Positions 49,637 through 59,164 of a DNA stretch of 64,000 nucleotides are shown here, piece after piece. Every line of letters starts with the position of its first letter. The first letter of the stretch is position 1. The translations under genes were made by a program, and so were the position numbers. The notes beneath the pieces are model-generated. The model saw only the letters and a program-made list of their open reading frames with translations. It searched no databases and was not told the origin of the DNA. The stretch is from Paludibacteraceae bacterium (GTDB lineage: Bacteria > Bacteroidota > Bacteroidia > Bacteroidales > Paludibacteraceae), in the NCBI GenBank assembly GCA_017446585.1, contig JAFSQL010000005.1, positions 62,001-126,000 of the forward strand, given 5' to 3'.

Positions 49637-50305
49637 ATGCGTAGAGTAAGAATACATCAGGAAGGGAAAATTATATTGACATGCCTTCTCGTCGTGCTTT
49701 GTTTGATTAACATACCATTGTGGCTCCTGTTGGGTTCCAGTCCCGTGGTGTTTGTCAATATGATTATTTCGGTAGTCGTGTTGTGTTACTTCGTTTATTT
49801 CTTTCGCAATCCGAGACGCATTGTCACTATTGGAGACCCAAGCACGTTGATTTCGCCAGCAGATGGAAAAATTGTGGTTATAGAGCCAACGATGGAGGAC
49901 GAGTATTTCCACGAAAAGCGTTTGCAGGTAAGCATCTTCATGTCGCTGATTTCGGTACACGCCAATTGGTATCCGCTGTCGGGCATCGTGAAATATGTGC
50001 GTCATCATGCGGGAAGCCATAGCGTGGCATATGCCCCCAAGAGTTCGAAGGAGAATGAGCACAGCAGCATTGTCATTGAAAGTGAGGACGGTCGTCAGAT
50101 TTTGATGAAACAGATTGCGGGCGTGTTGGCGCAACGCATCGTGACCTACGCAAAGGAGGGACATCCGTGTGTCATCAACGAGCATTTGGGTTTCATCAAG
50201 TTCGGTAGTCGCGTGGATTTGTTCTTGCCTTTGGACACGGAGCTTTATGTCAAGTTGGGAGAGAAGGTGCGAGGCAATGAAACGATTATCGGCAAATTGA
50301 AATAA
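49637..50305 (+). CDS. psd: phosphatidylserine decarboxylase proenzyme
   Basis: Decarboxylates phosphatidylserine to phosphatidylethanolamine. The 222-residue short-type enzyme has a hydrophobic N-terminal region (about 13-55), ISPADGKIVVIE near 75-87, and near the C-terminus GFIKFGSRVDLFLP. The Gly-Ser in that motif is where the precursor self-cleaves to form the pyruvoyl group. A dispersed repeat separates it from cdsA. Confidence 0.94.
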   Translation: MRRVRIHQEGKIILTCLLVVLCLINIPLWLLLGSSPVVFVNMIISVVVLCYFVYFFRNPRRIVTIGDPSTLISPADGKIVVIEPTMEDEYFHEKRLQVSIFMSLISVHANWYPLSGIVKYVRHHAGSHSVAYAPKSSKENEHSSIVIESEDGRQILMKQIAGVLAQRIVTYAKEGHPCVINEHLGFIKFGSRVDLFLPLDTELYVKLGEKVRGNETIIGKLK

Positions 50306-50371
50306 AAAAGACTCCAAAAGAAAGGACGGATTGCAATTCCATCCGAACAATAATTAAGAACGAAAGAAGAT

Positions 50372-50926
50372 ATGCCAACGAATCCGATAATCTGGCAAGT
50401 GGAATTGGCGGAGAAGTCTTGCCACTCCACGGCTCGTTACGCTCTTGACTATGCCGCCGGAGAGGGGGATTTTGTCTCGATGTTGTCGAAGCGTCATTGG
50501 GCAGTGAAGGCAGTTGAAACGGATGAGGAGAAAAGGCGACAAGCGCAAAGGCGTTATGCTTTGAAGCCAATAGGAATTGAGGAATTGAAAGTCTTGGAGG
50601 AAATGAGTTTCAGCATGGCGACGTGGTGGAATTGTCCTCAAGAGTCTGGCGCGATAGCGGATACGTTGAAGTTGTTGAAAAGGATTATAGTTGAGAGCGG
50701 GACTGTCATTGTCAGTGCGGCGCAGCAAGAAGTGAGCCAGGAAGAGATGGCCGCTGCCGCGGCGAGTGCGGGTTTGGGCATTGAAGAAACCATTCCCTAT
50801 CCGACACAAGGTTTCTTGTCTTCCTTGAAGCAGTGCTACTACAAAAAACACTTGACGGAAGCACCTCGGTTGGTGTATCTGTTGAGAAGAAAGGAAATAT
50901 TGGATTTTCGCGTGTTGTATAAATAA
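50372..50926 (+). CDS. short methyltransferase-like protein
   Basis: A 184-residue protein with a partial class I methyltransferase pattern. LDYAAGEGDFVSML (about 25-38) resembles the SAM-binding motif I (family LDxGxGxG), AVETDEE (48-54) resembles the acidic end of strand 2, and SMATWWNC is near motif IV. The usual first strands are truncated, and the C-terminal half is only loosely similar. It could be a working small methyltransferase or a divergent relative. It sits 66 bases after psd and 15 before ftsX. Confidence 0.55.
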   Translation: MPTNPIIWQVELAEKSCHSTARYALDYAAGEGDFVSMLSKRHWAVKAVETDEEKRRQAQRRYALKPIGIEELKVLEEMSFSMATWWNCPQESGAIADTLKLLKRIIVESGTVIVSAAQQEVSQEEMAAAAASAGLGIEETIPYPTQGFLSSLKQCYYKKHLTEAPRLVYLLRRKEILDFRVLYK

Positions 50927-50941
50927 GAGTGTTCGTCAAAT

Positions 50942-51814
50942 ATGAAGAAAGTCACACGTTCAAAGTTTTTTAACTCTAACCTCACGACCACGATAAGTAT
51001 TGCCATGGTCTTGTTTTTGGTTGGTTTGATCATCACGTTGTCGTTGATAGCGCATCAGGCGACACGCTATGTCAAGGAGAACATTACGATTACGGTGGTG
51101 CTGTCGGACTCCATCACGTCGCCTGACTTGGCATCGCTGAACCGAAGGATAGACACGGCACCTTATGTGAAGTCGCACAATTTCATTTCAAAAGACAGTG
51201 CGTTGAGCGAATTGAGTGCTGAATTAGGCGAGGACCCACAGATGTTGTTGGGCTACAATCCGTTGTTGTCATCGATAGAAATCAATGCCAGCGCGGACTA
51301 TGCCACTCCAGAGCAGATGACTTCAATCAAACGAGAGTTGGAGGATTATGACGGTGTGAAGGAGGTGATTTATCACCGCGAGATGATGGAAGACGTGAAC
51401 AAGAACTTGCAGTCAATCACATTGATGCTTGCTGCCGTGGCGTTGTTGATGCTGATTGTGTCGGTGGGACTGATCAATAACACCATTCGCTTGCAACTGT
51501 ACTCGCGCCGTTTCACTATCTCCACGATGCGTCTTGTTGGTGCGACTCCATGGTTCATTCGTCGTCCGTTCATTGGCAGAAGCCTGCTGAACGGTTTCAT
51601 CGCTGCCGTGTTGGCAATCGGTATTTTGGAGGGCAGTCTCTACTATCTGCAGAGTTATTATGGATTCCCATTGTTTGACTTGGTGGCTCCGTTCAATGTG
51701 GCGGTCACCTCAGGAGCGATGTTGCTGTTGGGATTGTTGATACCTCTCGTGGCTACTGTGATTGCTGTGGGCAGGTATGTGCGTATAAAGACGAATGATT
51801 TGTATCGAATATAG
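50942..51814 (+). CDS. ftsX: cell division protein FtsX
   Basis: The 290-residue permease-like partner of FtsE, which couples ATP use to activation of periplasmic cell-wall hydrolases. It has one N-terminal helix (about 20-40), an extracytoplasmic PLD-type domain (about 41-155, including DPQMLLGYNPLLSSIEI) and three C-terminal helices with RLQLYSRRFTISTMRLVGAT. ftsE is not in the window. In many Bacteroidetes ftsX is followed by a DUF3098 gene and uppP, as here. Confidence 0.93.
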   Translation: MKKVTRSKFFNSNLTTTISIAMVLFLVGLIITLSLIAHQATRYVKENITITVVLSDSITSPDLASLNRRIDTAPYVKSHNFISKDSALSELSAELGEDPQMLLGYNPLLSSIEINASADYATPEQMTSIKRELEDYDGVKEVIYHREMMEDVNKNLQSITLMLAAVALLMLIVSVGLINNTIRLQLYSRRFTISTMRLVGATPWFIRRPFIGRSLLNGFIAAVLAIGILEGSLYYLQSYYGFPLFDLVAPFNVAVTSGAMLLLGLLIPLVATVIAVGRYVRIKTNDLYRI

Positions 51815-51841
51815 TCAAGAAACAAATAAGAGCAAAAGAAT

Positions 51842-52099
51842 ATGGCTGCGAAAAAAGAAATAGTCAACAAGGATGGTCAGAAAGACTATGCCTTGAAGAA
51901 GGTGAATTTGATGCTTATGGCGGTATCGTTTTTCTTTATCGTCGTGGGTTTCATCTTGATGTTGGGGGGCAGTTCGGAGACGGAGTTCAATCCTGACATA
52001 TTCTCATTCAGGAGAATCACGGTAGGTCCGATGATTTCTCTGTTCGGATTTCTGTTCATGATATTTGCCATCTTGTACAAGGGCAAAGAAAAAGAATAA
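51842..52099 (+). CDS. DUF3098 family membrane protein
   Basis: An 85-residue protein with two hydrophobic helices (about 23-42 and 60-77). The sequence between, GGSSETEFNPDIFSFRRITV, is characteristic of DUF3098. Its function is unknown, but the position between ftsX and uppP is conserved in Bacteroidetes, so a role in division or undecaprenyl phosphate handling is likely. Confidence 0.88.
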   Translation: MAAKKEIVNKDGQKDYALKKVNLMLMAVSFFFIVVGFILMLGGSSETEFNPDIFSFRRITVGPMISLFGFLFMIFAILYKGKEKE

Positions 52100-52123
52100 A
52101 AAAGTCACAAAAACTATTGCGGC

Positions 52124-52975
52124 ATGACATCTGATTTGAGTGTATTTGAGACGATTATCATAGCCATCGTGGAGGGCTTGACGGAGTTTTTGCCCGTATC
52201 GTCAACGGGACACATGATCATAACGCAAGCGCTTCTGGGTGTTGAAAGCACGCCATTCGTGAAGGCGTTCACGGTCATCATTCAATTTGGAGCCATCTTG
52301 TCGGTTGTTGTCCTGTATTGGCCTCGCTTCTTCAAGTTAGACCATACGCCAGTGAAGGGAAGCGCAGTGACGCGGACCTTGCACAAGTGGCGTTTTTATG
52401 TCCTGTTGCTCATCGCCTTCCTTCCTGCCGCCATCATCGGTTTCTTGGGCAGTGATTATGTTGACATGCTGTTGGACAACGTGATAGTCGTCGCTTGCAC
52501 GCTAGTGATTGGCGGTGTGTTCATGTTGTTTTGCGACGCTATATTTGGAAGTGGCAATCCGGAGAACAAGGTGACACCGCGTCGTGCGTTTATTATCGGA
52601 TTGTTTCAATGCATCGCCATGATACCCGGAGTGTCACGTTCGATGGCCACTATCGTTGGAGGTATGCAACAGGGGTTGACACGCAAGGAGGCGGCTGAGT
52701 TCTCGTTCTTCCTTGCCGTTCCGACCATGGCGGCTGCTACGGGATGGGATGTCTTGAAACTGTTTATGAATGAGGGTTCGGAAGTGGTGATGGACAATTT
52801 GCCGATGTTATTGCTGGGTTGTGTCGTGGCGTTTGTAGTGGCGGCGATAGCCATTCGCGGATTTATCTCTTACTTGACCAAACATGGGTTCTTTGCCTTT
52901 GGCGTGTATAGAATCATCGTAGGTTTGTTTATCTTGGTTTGGTTGTACACTGGTCACACGATGGCATTGGTTTAA
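52124..52975 (+). CDS. uppP: undecaprenyl-diphosphatase
   Basis: Recycles undecaprenyl diphosphate to the monophosphate, the carrier for peptidoglycan and O-antigen. The 283-residue protein has two signature blocks: [17 protein letters not shown] (about 17-33) with the (E/Q)-rich catalytic site and [10 protein letters not shown] (about 169-178). About seven hydrophobic helices are seen. Its end is 10 bases before truB. Confidence 0.95.
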   Translation: MTSDLSVFETIIIAIVEGLTEFLPVSSTGHMIITQALLGVESTPFVKAFTVIIQFGAILSVVVLYWPRFFKLDHTPVKGSAVTRTLHKWRFYVLLLIAFLPAAIIGFLGSDYVDMLLDNVIVVACTLVIGGVFMLFCDAIFGSGNPENKVTPRRAFIIGLFQCIAMIPGVSRSMATIVGGMQQGLTRKEAAEFSFFLAVPTMAAATGWDVLKLFMNEGSEVVMDNLPMLLLGCVVAFVVAAIAIRGFISYLTKHGFFAFGVYRIIVGLFILVWLYTGHTMALV

Positions 52976-52985
52976 GGAAACCTGA

Positions 52986-53693
52986 TTGGCAAAGGAATTG
53001 GACATAGAACGTTGGAGTTGGGAGGCACTGAAGGAAGGCGTGGTGCTTGGTTTTGACAAGCCCGTTGGCGTTACGTCGTTCAAGGTCGTAGGTAGTACAC
53101 GATACAAGTTGACGCACCATTTCGGTCATGTCAGCAAGGAGTTGAAAGTAGGTCATGCGGGCACATTGGACCCAATGGCATCGGGCGTTCTTGTGATTTG
53201 CACGGGCAGAAAAACAAAATTGATAGAATCGCTGCAGGCGCACACAAAAGAGTATGTGGCAGGCATTCGGTTGGGAGCGTCCACCCCAAGTCATGACCGT
53301 GAGACAATAGACAGTATCAATACGGAGTATGAGACGGCGCATTTAAGCCGTGAATTGATAGAGGGCGTGTTGCCCCGATTTGAGGGCGACATAGAACAGG
53401 TGCCACCCATTTTCAGTGCGGTGAAAGTGAATGGCAAACGCGCCTATGAGTTGGCTCGAAAAGGAAAGGAAGTCGCCATAGAGGCGAAACGTGTTCATGT
53501 GGAGAAGATAGAGATAGTGGACTGCGCGTTGCCAGACTTGACGTTGCGTGTCGTGTGCGGAAAGGGCACTTATATTCGTTCGTTGGCGCGTGACTTGGGC
53601 GAGGCTTTGGGTACGGGTGCCTACCTCACATCATTGCGTAGAACTCGTGTGGGTGAAGTTCGGGTTGAGGACTGCTTCACCTTTTCAGTATAA
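52986..53693 (+). CDS. truB: tRNA pseudouridine synthase B
   Basis: Makes pseudouridine 55 in the T-loop of tRNAs. The 235-residue product has KPVGVTSF (25-32), GHAGTLDPMASG with catalytic Asp62, and YVAGIRLGASTPSHDRE. The frame is closed by a TGA directly before the TTG at 52986, and no in-frame ATG exists before the conserved core, so a TTG start (or the TTG four codons in) must be used. Its last 17 bases overlap the end of the convergent O-methyltransferase gene. In many relatives queA follows truB; here it does not. Confidence 0.93.
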   Translation: MAKELDIERWSWEALKEGVVLGFDKPVGVTSFKVVGSTRYKLTHHFGHVSKELKVGHAGTLDPMASGVLVICTGRKTKLIESLQAHTKEYVAGIRLGASTPSHDRETIDSINTEYETAHLSRELIEGVLPRFEGDIEQVPPIFSAVKVNGKRAYELARKGKEVAIEAKRVHVEKIEIVDCALPDLTLRVVCGKGTYIRSLARDLGEALGTGAYLTSLRRTRVGEVRVEDCFTFSV

Positions 53694-54330
53694 GCGACAA
53701 TCCGTCCCTTTCTGGCAGAATCACGACTTCCACTCGGTCATCCTCCTTCACCATGTCGTTGAACGCTTGCAGTTCGAGCGTTTGCTTGTCTTGACGTTTG
53801 ACGTTGGTTTCGATGACATGTCCGTCCCACAGCACGTTGTCGGCAAGAATCAGTCCGCCTTGCCTCAGGAGAGGAAGAGAGAGGTCATAGTAACGACGGT
53901 ATTCGCGCTTGTCGGCATCGATAAAGATGATGTCGAACGACTCGGTGAACGACGGGTTTAGGTTCAGTTGTTCGAGAAAAAGAATGGCGTCGTCAGTGAC
54001 TTGACGAATCTTGCTTCCGAAAGGTGAGCGTTGGAAATAGGCGGCAGCCACGTCACGCAGTTCGTCGTTGTGGTCAACGGTGATGACTTGTCCGTCATCA
54101 GGCAGTCCTTCGGCAAAGCAGAGAGCGCTGTAGCCTGTGTAAGTGCCGAGTTCGAGAATGCGTCGCGCCTTGGTGATACGGGTCAACATCTTGAGCAGGC
54201 GACCCTGCAAATGACCGGAACACATGCGACCATTGACAGTGTGAAGGTGGCTGTCACGGTTGATTTGACGCAGGAGGGCTGGCTCCTCGTCCATGTGCGA
54301 AAGTGTATAATCAAGAAGTGTCTGATCCAT
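53677..54330 (-). CDS. class I SAM-dependent O-methyltransferase (caffeoyl-CoA type)
   Basis: A 217-residue enzyme. The N-terminal helices are followed by ILELGTYTGYSALCFAEGL (motif I of the O-methyltransferase 3 family) and VITVDHNDEL; the metal-binding Asp lies in FIDADKREY with a matching DNVLWDG. Bacterial members methylate small catechols, tRNA uridine-5-oxyacetic acid or other substrates; the natural substrate is not clear. It starts 6 bases after the M16 protease stop, so the two are probably co-transcribed, and it overlaps truB by 17 bases at the 3' end. Confidence 0.9.
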   Translation of the reverse strand: MDQTLLDYTLSHMDEEPALLRQINRDSHLHTVNGRMCSGHLQGRLLKMLTRITKARRILELGTYTGYSALCFAEGLPDDGQVITVDHNDELRDVAAAYFQRSPFGSKIRQVTDDAILFLEQLNLNPSFTESFDIIFIDADKREYRRYYDLSLPLLRQGGLILADNVLWDGHVIETNVKRQDKQTLELQAFNDMVKEDDRVEVVILPERDGLSLILKR

Positions 54331-54336
54331 GCCTCG

Positions 54337-55569
54337 CTATTTGTAAAGCAGTTCGTGAAGATTGTCGGGATTGAAATATCGGGTGGCGACGGAGTGGATG
54401 TCTTTGACCGTGATTCGGTCAATGGCTTGCCAAATCTCGTCACGTGTGAAGTGCTTGTTGAAGAGCAATGCTGACTTGACCATGCCGAGAGCAATGTTCT
54501 CCTTGTTGTCATCGGCAATGGCGATTTGCCCTTTGATTTGGAGTTTAGCTGCATCCAATTCCGTTTGTGTCACGGACTGAAGACGCAGGAGTTGTTGGTG
54601 GATGATTTTTCGGCATCTGTTGACGAACTTGGGTTCGGTGCTGGTGACAATGATGAGGCAACCGGTGTCGGAGTAAGCCGTGTAGGAAGCGTCCACGCTG
54701 TAAGCCAATCCTTGCTCCTCGCGCAATGCGGTGTAGAGCCAACTTGAAATGGCAGGTCCGCCGAGCATGTTGGTGGCGAGAGCGATGGGAACGAAGTCCT
54801 CATGCAACCGCCCCACGGTGCGTCCGCCCATGGCGAGGTACGCTTGGTGGGTATTCATGTTGACGGATTGCTTGGATGCTTCTGTGGCCGCAAAAGACGG
54901 GTTTGTGTCTTCCCGTTCGGCGGTTGATGTCTCTTTGCCTTTTCCTAATAGGGAGTTGAGATAATCTGTCAGTTGCTCTGCCGGAAGTGAGGTGAAGGCA
55001 AAGAAAGACATGTTGGATGGCGTGAAGTGGGTGCGAACCCAACGCAGTGCGTCATTCCTTCCGAACTTGCGCACGGACGATTCGTCTCCCAGAATTTTCC
55101 TGCCCATGGGCGAAGAGCCGAAAATCATGGCTTCGAGGTCTTCGTAGATGCGTTCGTCGGGACTATCGTTGAGGGCTTGAATCTCGTCAACAATGACGTT
55201 TGCCTCCTTGCGCAGTTCGTCTTCAGGAAAAGTCGGGTGGTTGGTCAGTTCGACCAAGACCCTAAGAGCATTGTTCACCCCTTGGTTGAGCACCGTGGCG
55301 TGAAAGACTGTTGTCTCCTTGGTCGTGAAGGCGTTGAGGTCGCCTCCTAAGCGTTCGACTTCGGTGTTGATTTGTTTGGCAGAGAAGTGTTCCGTGCCCT
55401 TGAACACCGTGTGTTCGACAAAATGCGCAAGACCGCTTTCGTTGTCAGTCTCGTCTCTCGTTCCTGCATGAATCGCCACGCCGACATAAGAGACATCGCT
55501 GTCACGCTGATGCAGATAGGCAAATCGACATCCGTTGTCAAGGGTAAGAATAAGCGTGTTATCATTCAT
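54337..55569 (-). CDS. M16 family zinc metallopeptidase
   Basis: A 410-residue pitrilysin-type peptidase with the inverted zinc motif HxxEH at 49-53 (HFVEHTVFKGTEHF) and a downstream glutamate in the helix with NVIVDEIQALND. The second homologous domain includes GPAISSWLYTALREEQGLAYSV, the RxxxGLAY block. It has no signal peptide and is likely cytoplasmic. The start is the ATG at 55569, nine bases from the -7 box, so the mRNA would be leaderless or nearly so. The longer frame to 55617 starts upstream of this promoter. Confidence 0.9.
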   Translation of the reverse strand: MNDNTLILTLDNGCRFAYLHQRDSDVSYVGVAIHAGTRDETDNESGLAHFVEHTVFKGTEHFSAKQINTEVERLGGDLNAFTTKETTVFHATVLNQGVNNALRVLVELTNHPTFPEDELRKEANVIVDEIQALNDSPDERIYEDLEAMIFGSSPMGRKILGDESSVRKFGRNDALRWVRTHFTPSNMSFFAFTSLPAEQLTDYLNSLLGKGKETSTAEREDTNPSFAATEASKQSVNMNTHQAYLAMGGRTVGRLHEDFVPIALATNMLGGPAISSWLYTALREEQGLAYSVDASYTAYSDTGCLIIVTSTEPKFVNRCRKIIHQQLLRLQSVTQTELDAAKLQIKGQIAIADDNKENIALGMVKSALLFNKHFTRDEIWQAIDRITVKDIHSVATRYFNPDNLHELLYK

Positions 55570-55577
55570 TGCGGCGG

Positions 55578-55585
55578 CAAAGATA
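55578..55585 (-). promoter_or_regulatory. -7 box for the M16 protease gene, nearly leaderless
   Basis: The minus strand reads TATCTTTG. Only 8 bases separate its last G from the ATG at 55569. Confidence 0.6.
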
Positions 55586-55685
55586 GTACGTTTTGAAACC
55601 CGATGCCGCAATGACACCGGGTTTCGTCACGAACCGAAAACAATCAACCGCACACAATCAACGCAAAGGAAAACGTTTTTCTCGT

Positions 55686-57902
55686 TTATCGAATGAAGAG
55701 CAATTCACGATACTTAGGCAATGGCCAGAGCCCGTCATCGACGATGAGTTCGAGTTTGTCAATTTGATAACGAATGTCATCCAATTTAGGCTCGACAGTG
55801 TCGTGATAGCTGATAGCCTTTTCGTGTTCACTTTCAATCTTGTTGGCACGCTTGCGCGCATCCACCAGTTCTTCGACCATGCGTTCGATGTTGCTGGTGC
55901 GCTCGGCAATCTCTTCGATGAGTTTGACGTTGCGCACGGAGAGTTTTTGTGCTTTCTCGGCAGGGAAGATGTTAGAGATGTCTTCCACGTTCTTGAGCAA
56001 CTGGCTCTGGTAGCGGGTGGCAACAGGGATGATGTGGTTCATGGACAAGTCGCCCAAGACGCGCGCTTCGATTTGAATCTTCTTGGTGTAGGTTTCCCAT
56101 TTAACCTCGTTGCGCGCTTCCAATTCCTTCTTGGTCATGACATTTAGGCTCTCGAACATGTCAATGCTCTCCTGATCCAGATAACGTTCGAAGATGACAG
56201 GGCAGGACTTCTCGACGTCCAAGCCACGGCGTGCCGCCTCTTCGACCCACTCGTCAGAGTAGCCATTGCCGTCAAAACGAATAGGTTTGCATGTCTTGAT
56301 GTCCTCACGCAGGATGTCAATGATGGCGTGGAAGGTGGCACTGTGACCCGTTCCTTCAAACTTCTTCGACGTTTCAGCAATTCGCGCGTCCACACGTTTT
56401 TTGAACTTCACCAGAGCCTCAGCCACGGCAGAGTTGAGCGCAATCATCGCGCTGGCACAGTTGGCTTCGCTGCCGACGGCGCGGAACTCGAAACGGTTGC
56501 CCGTGAATGCAAATGGAGAGGTGCGGTTGCGGTCGGTGTTGTCAATGAGCAATTCAGGAATTTCAGCAATGTCCATCTTCAGTCCTTGCTTGCCTTGCAT
56601 TGAGAGCAGGTCTTCCTTGTCCGCCTTTTCAATGTGGTCGAGCAGTTCGGAAAGTTGCTTGCCAAGGAACGAAGAGATGATGGCAGGCGGTGCCTCGTTC
56701 GCACCCAGACGATGAGCGTTGGTGGCGGACATGATGCTTGCCTTGAGCAACCCATTGTGGCGGAAGACACCCATCAAGGTCTCGACGATGAAGACGGCAA
56801 AGCGCAGGTTCTGTTCAGGAGTCTTGCCCGGAGCGTGGAGCAGCACGCCCGTGTCGGTCGAGAGTGACCAGTTGTTGTGCTTTCCGCTACCGTTGATGCC
56901 GGCAAAAGGTTTCTCATGGAGCAACACGCGGAAACCATGTTTGCGAGCCACGCGCTTCATGACGGACATGAGCAACATGTTGTGGTCAACGGCGAGGTTG
57001 GTCTCCTCGAAGATAGGAGCCAATTCGAACTGGTTTGGTGCGACCTCGTTGTGGCGGGTCTTGCAAGGGATGCCTAATTCGAGCGCGACGATTTCGAGTT
57101 CACGCATGAATGCCGCCACACGTTCCGGAATAGAGCCGAAATAGTGGTCGTCCATTTGTTGGTTCTTGGCGGAGTCATGACCCATGAGCGTCCTGCCGGT
57201 GAGGAGCAGGTCGGGACGCGCGGCGTAGAGTCCTTCATCAACGAGGAAATACTCTTGTTCCCAGCCGAGGTTGGATGTCACCTTGGTGACTTGAGGGTCG
57301 AAGTAACGGCATACATCGGTAGCCGCCACATTGACCGCATGGAGGGCACGCAGCAGCGGTGCCTTGTAGTCGAGCGCCTCGCCGCTGTAACTGATGAAGA
57401 CAGTAGGGATGCAGAGCGTGTCTTCGATGATGAAGACTGGTGAAGTAGGATCCCATGCGGAATAGCCACGCGCTTCGAACGTGGAGCGAATGCCACCTGA
57501 AGGGAAGGAACTTGCGTCGGGTTCCTGTTGAACGAGCAGTTTGCCGCTGAAATCTTCAACCATGCCTCCCTTGCCGTCGTGTTCGATGAACGAGTCGTGT
57601 TTCTCTGCCGTGCCTTCGGTCAGTGGTTGAAACCAGTGCGTGTAGTGTGTCACGCCGTTTTCCATAGCCCACTGCTTCATGCCTTCAGCCACCTTGTTTG
57701 CCACTTCGCGATCAAGACGAACGCCCTTGTCCATCACGTCAATCATCTTCTCGTACACATCCTTAGGGAGGTACTTGTACATCTTTTCGCGGTTGAATAC
57801 CTTGGAACCAAAGTACTTGGCGGGCCTATCAGCCGGAGCCTTCACGTCAAGAGGCTTCTTTTTGAACGCCTCGCCGACAACTTGTAATCTGAGTGTTTCC
57901 AT
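55686..57902 (-). CDS. glnN: glutamine synthetase type III
   Basis: Makes glutamine from glutamate, ammonia and ATP. The 738-residue length and the sequence (VFNREKMYKYLPKDVYEKM, GIRSTFEARGYSAWDPTSP, EVAPNQFELAPIFEE, FAGINGSGKHNNWS) are typical of GSIII, the large dodecameric form common in Bacteroidetes. The KHNNWS block lies in the ATP/glutamate-binding region. It is last in the run gltB-gltD-dapF-dapL-glnN, 14 bases after dapL, so ammonia assimilation by GS/GOGAT is encoded together with diaminopimelate genes. Confidence 0.96.
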   Translation of the reverse strand: METLRLQVVGEAFKKKPLDVKAPADRPAKYFGSKVFNREKMYKYLPKDVYEKMIDVMDKGVRLDREVANKVAEGMKQWAMENGVTHYTHWFQPLTEGTAEKHDSFIEHDGKGGMVEDFSGKLLVQQEPDASSFPSGGIRSTFEARGYSAWDPTSPVFIIEDTLCIPTVFISYSGEALDYKAPLLRALHAVNVAATDVCRYFDPQVTKVTSNLGWEQEYFLVDEGLYAARPDLLLTGRTLMGHDSAKNQQMDDHYFGSIPERVAAFMRELEIVALELGIPCKTRHNEVAPNQFELAPIFEETNLAVDHNMLLMSVMKRVARKHGFRVLLHEKPFAGINGSGKHNNWSLSTDTGVLLHAPGKTPEQNLRFAVFIVETLMGVFRHNGLLKASIMSATNAHRLGANEAPPAIISSFLGKQLSELLDHIEKADKEDLLSMQGKQGLKMDIAEIPELLIDNTDRNRTSPFAFTGNRFEFRAVGSEANCASAMIALNSAVAEALVKFKKRVDARIAETSKKFEGTGHSATFHAIIDILREDIKTCKPIRFDGNGYSDEWVEEAARRGLDVEKSCPVIFERYLDQESIDMFESLNVMTKKELEARNEVKWETYTKKIQIEARVLGDLSMNHIIPVATRYQSQLLKNVEDISNIFPAEKAQKLSVRNVKLIEEIAERTSNIERMVEELVDARKRANKIESEHEKAISYHDTVEPKLDDIRYQIDKLELIVDDGLWPLPKYRELLFIR

Positions 57903-57916
57903 AATGAATTGAAATT

Positions 57917-59152
57917 TTAGTGTGATTTAGTCCATTTTTCTATTCTGTGTAATGCTTCGAGTGTTGATTCGTGGCTTCCGAATGCGGTGAAGCGGACGTA
58001 GCCCTCGCCACTCGGTCCAAAACCTACTCCCGGGGTGCAAACGACATGGGCACCGTAGAGTAGTTGTTCAAAGAATTGCCATGAGCCGTAATTGTCAGGT
58101 GTCTTCATCCAGATGTAAGGGGCGTTTTCGCCGCCATGCACATCGAAGCCAAGACCTCGCAACGTGGTGAGCATTTGTTGCGCATTGCGCATGTAATAGT
58201 CAATCGTTTCCTTGGTTTGTTTTTTACCTTCGGGCGTGTATATGGCCTCGGCGGCACGCTGTGAGATGTAACTCGTTCCGTTGAACTTGGTGCATTGTCG
58301 CCGATTCCAAAGCGGGTTGAGCGGAACGCGTTCTCCGTCGAGCGTGGTTGCCGTCAGTTCCTTAGGGATGATGGTGTATCCGCATCGAACGCCAGTGAAT
58401 CCTGCTGTCTTGGAGAAACTATGAAATTCGATGGCGCACTTGCGAGCACCGCGAATCTCGTAGATGCTGTGCGGGATGTCGTCATCCTGGATGAACGCAT
58501 GGTAGGCGGCATCATAGAAGATGAGCGTGTCATGTTTCAAAGCGTAGTTGACCCATTTGCGCAGTTCCTGCTTGCTGATGACGGCTCCTGTAGGGTTGTT
58601 TGGGTAGCAGAGATAGATGACATCGACATGCCTTTCTGGCGGTGTCGGCACGAAACCGTTCTCGGCAGTGCAAGGCATGTAAACGACGCCAGACCATCGT
58701 CCGTCCTGTTGTGTTCCCGTGCGTCCCGCCATGACGTTCGAGTCAATATAGACGGGATAGATAGGGTCAGTCACACCGATGGAGTTATCCCACCGCAATA
58801 ATTCTTGAATGTTTCCGGTGTCGGATTTGGCTCCGTCGTTGATGAAGATTTCATCCATGTCAAGGTGTATGCCTCGTGTGAGGAAGTCGTTCTTAAGAAT
58901 CGCCTCACGAAGGAAGTCGTAACCTTGCTCCGGACCGTAGCCTCTGAATCCGGATTCGGATGCCATTTCATCGGTAGCCCGATGCATGGCCTCAATCACA
59001 GCCGGACATAGCGGACGAGTCACATCGCCAATTCCGAGCGAGATGACATCCACATTGGGATGAGTCACCTTGAAGACATTGACCTTCTTAGCTATATCGG
59101 CGAACAAATAGTTGTTTTCGAGTTTGAGAAAATTTTCGTTTACGAGTGCCAT
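57917..59152 (-). CDS. dapL: LL-diaminopimelate aminotransferase
   Basis: Converts tetrahydrodipicolinate and glutamate to LL-diaminopimelate in one step, bypassing the succinylase/acetylase route. The 411-residue PLP enzyme has the class I/II aminotransferase fold. The Schiff-base Lys is in [17 protein letters not shown] (about residue 247), and the family blocks [23 protein letters not shown] and [10 protein letters not shown] are present. It lies 12 bases after dapF; its product is the substrate of DapF. Confidence 0.96.
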   Translation of the reverse strand: MALVNENFLKLENNYLFADIAKKVNVFKVTHPNVDVISLGIGDVTRPLCPAVIEAMHRATDEMASESGFRGYGPEQGYDFLREAILKNDFLTRGIHLDMDEIFINDGAKSDTGNIQELLRWDNSIGVTDPIYPVYIDSNVMAGRTGTQQDGRWSGVVYMPCTAENGFVPTPPERHVDVIYLCYPNNPTGAVISKQELRKWVNYALKHDTLIFYDAAYHAFIQDDDIPHSIYEIRGARKCAIEFHSFSKTAGFTGVRCGYTIIPKELTATTLDGERVPLNPLWNRRQCTKFNGTSYISQRAAEAIYTPEGKKQTKETIDYYMRNAQQMLTTLRGLGFDVHGGENAPYIWMKTPDNYGSWQFFEQLLYGAHVVCTPGVGFGPSGEGYVRFTAFGSHESTLEALHRIEKWTKSH

Positions 59153-59164
59153 AATCTTAGATTG

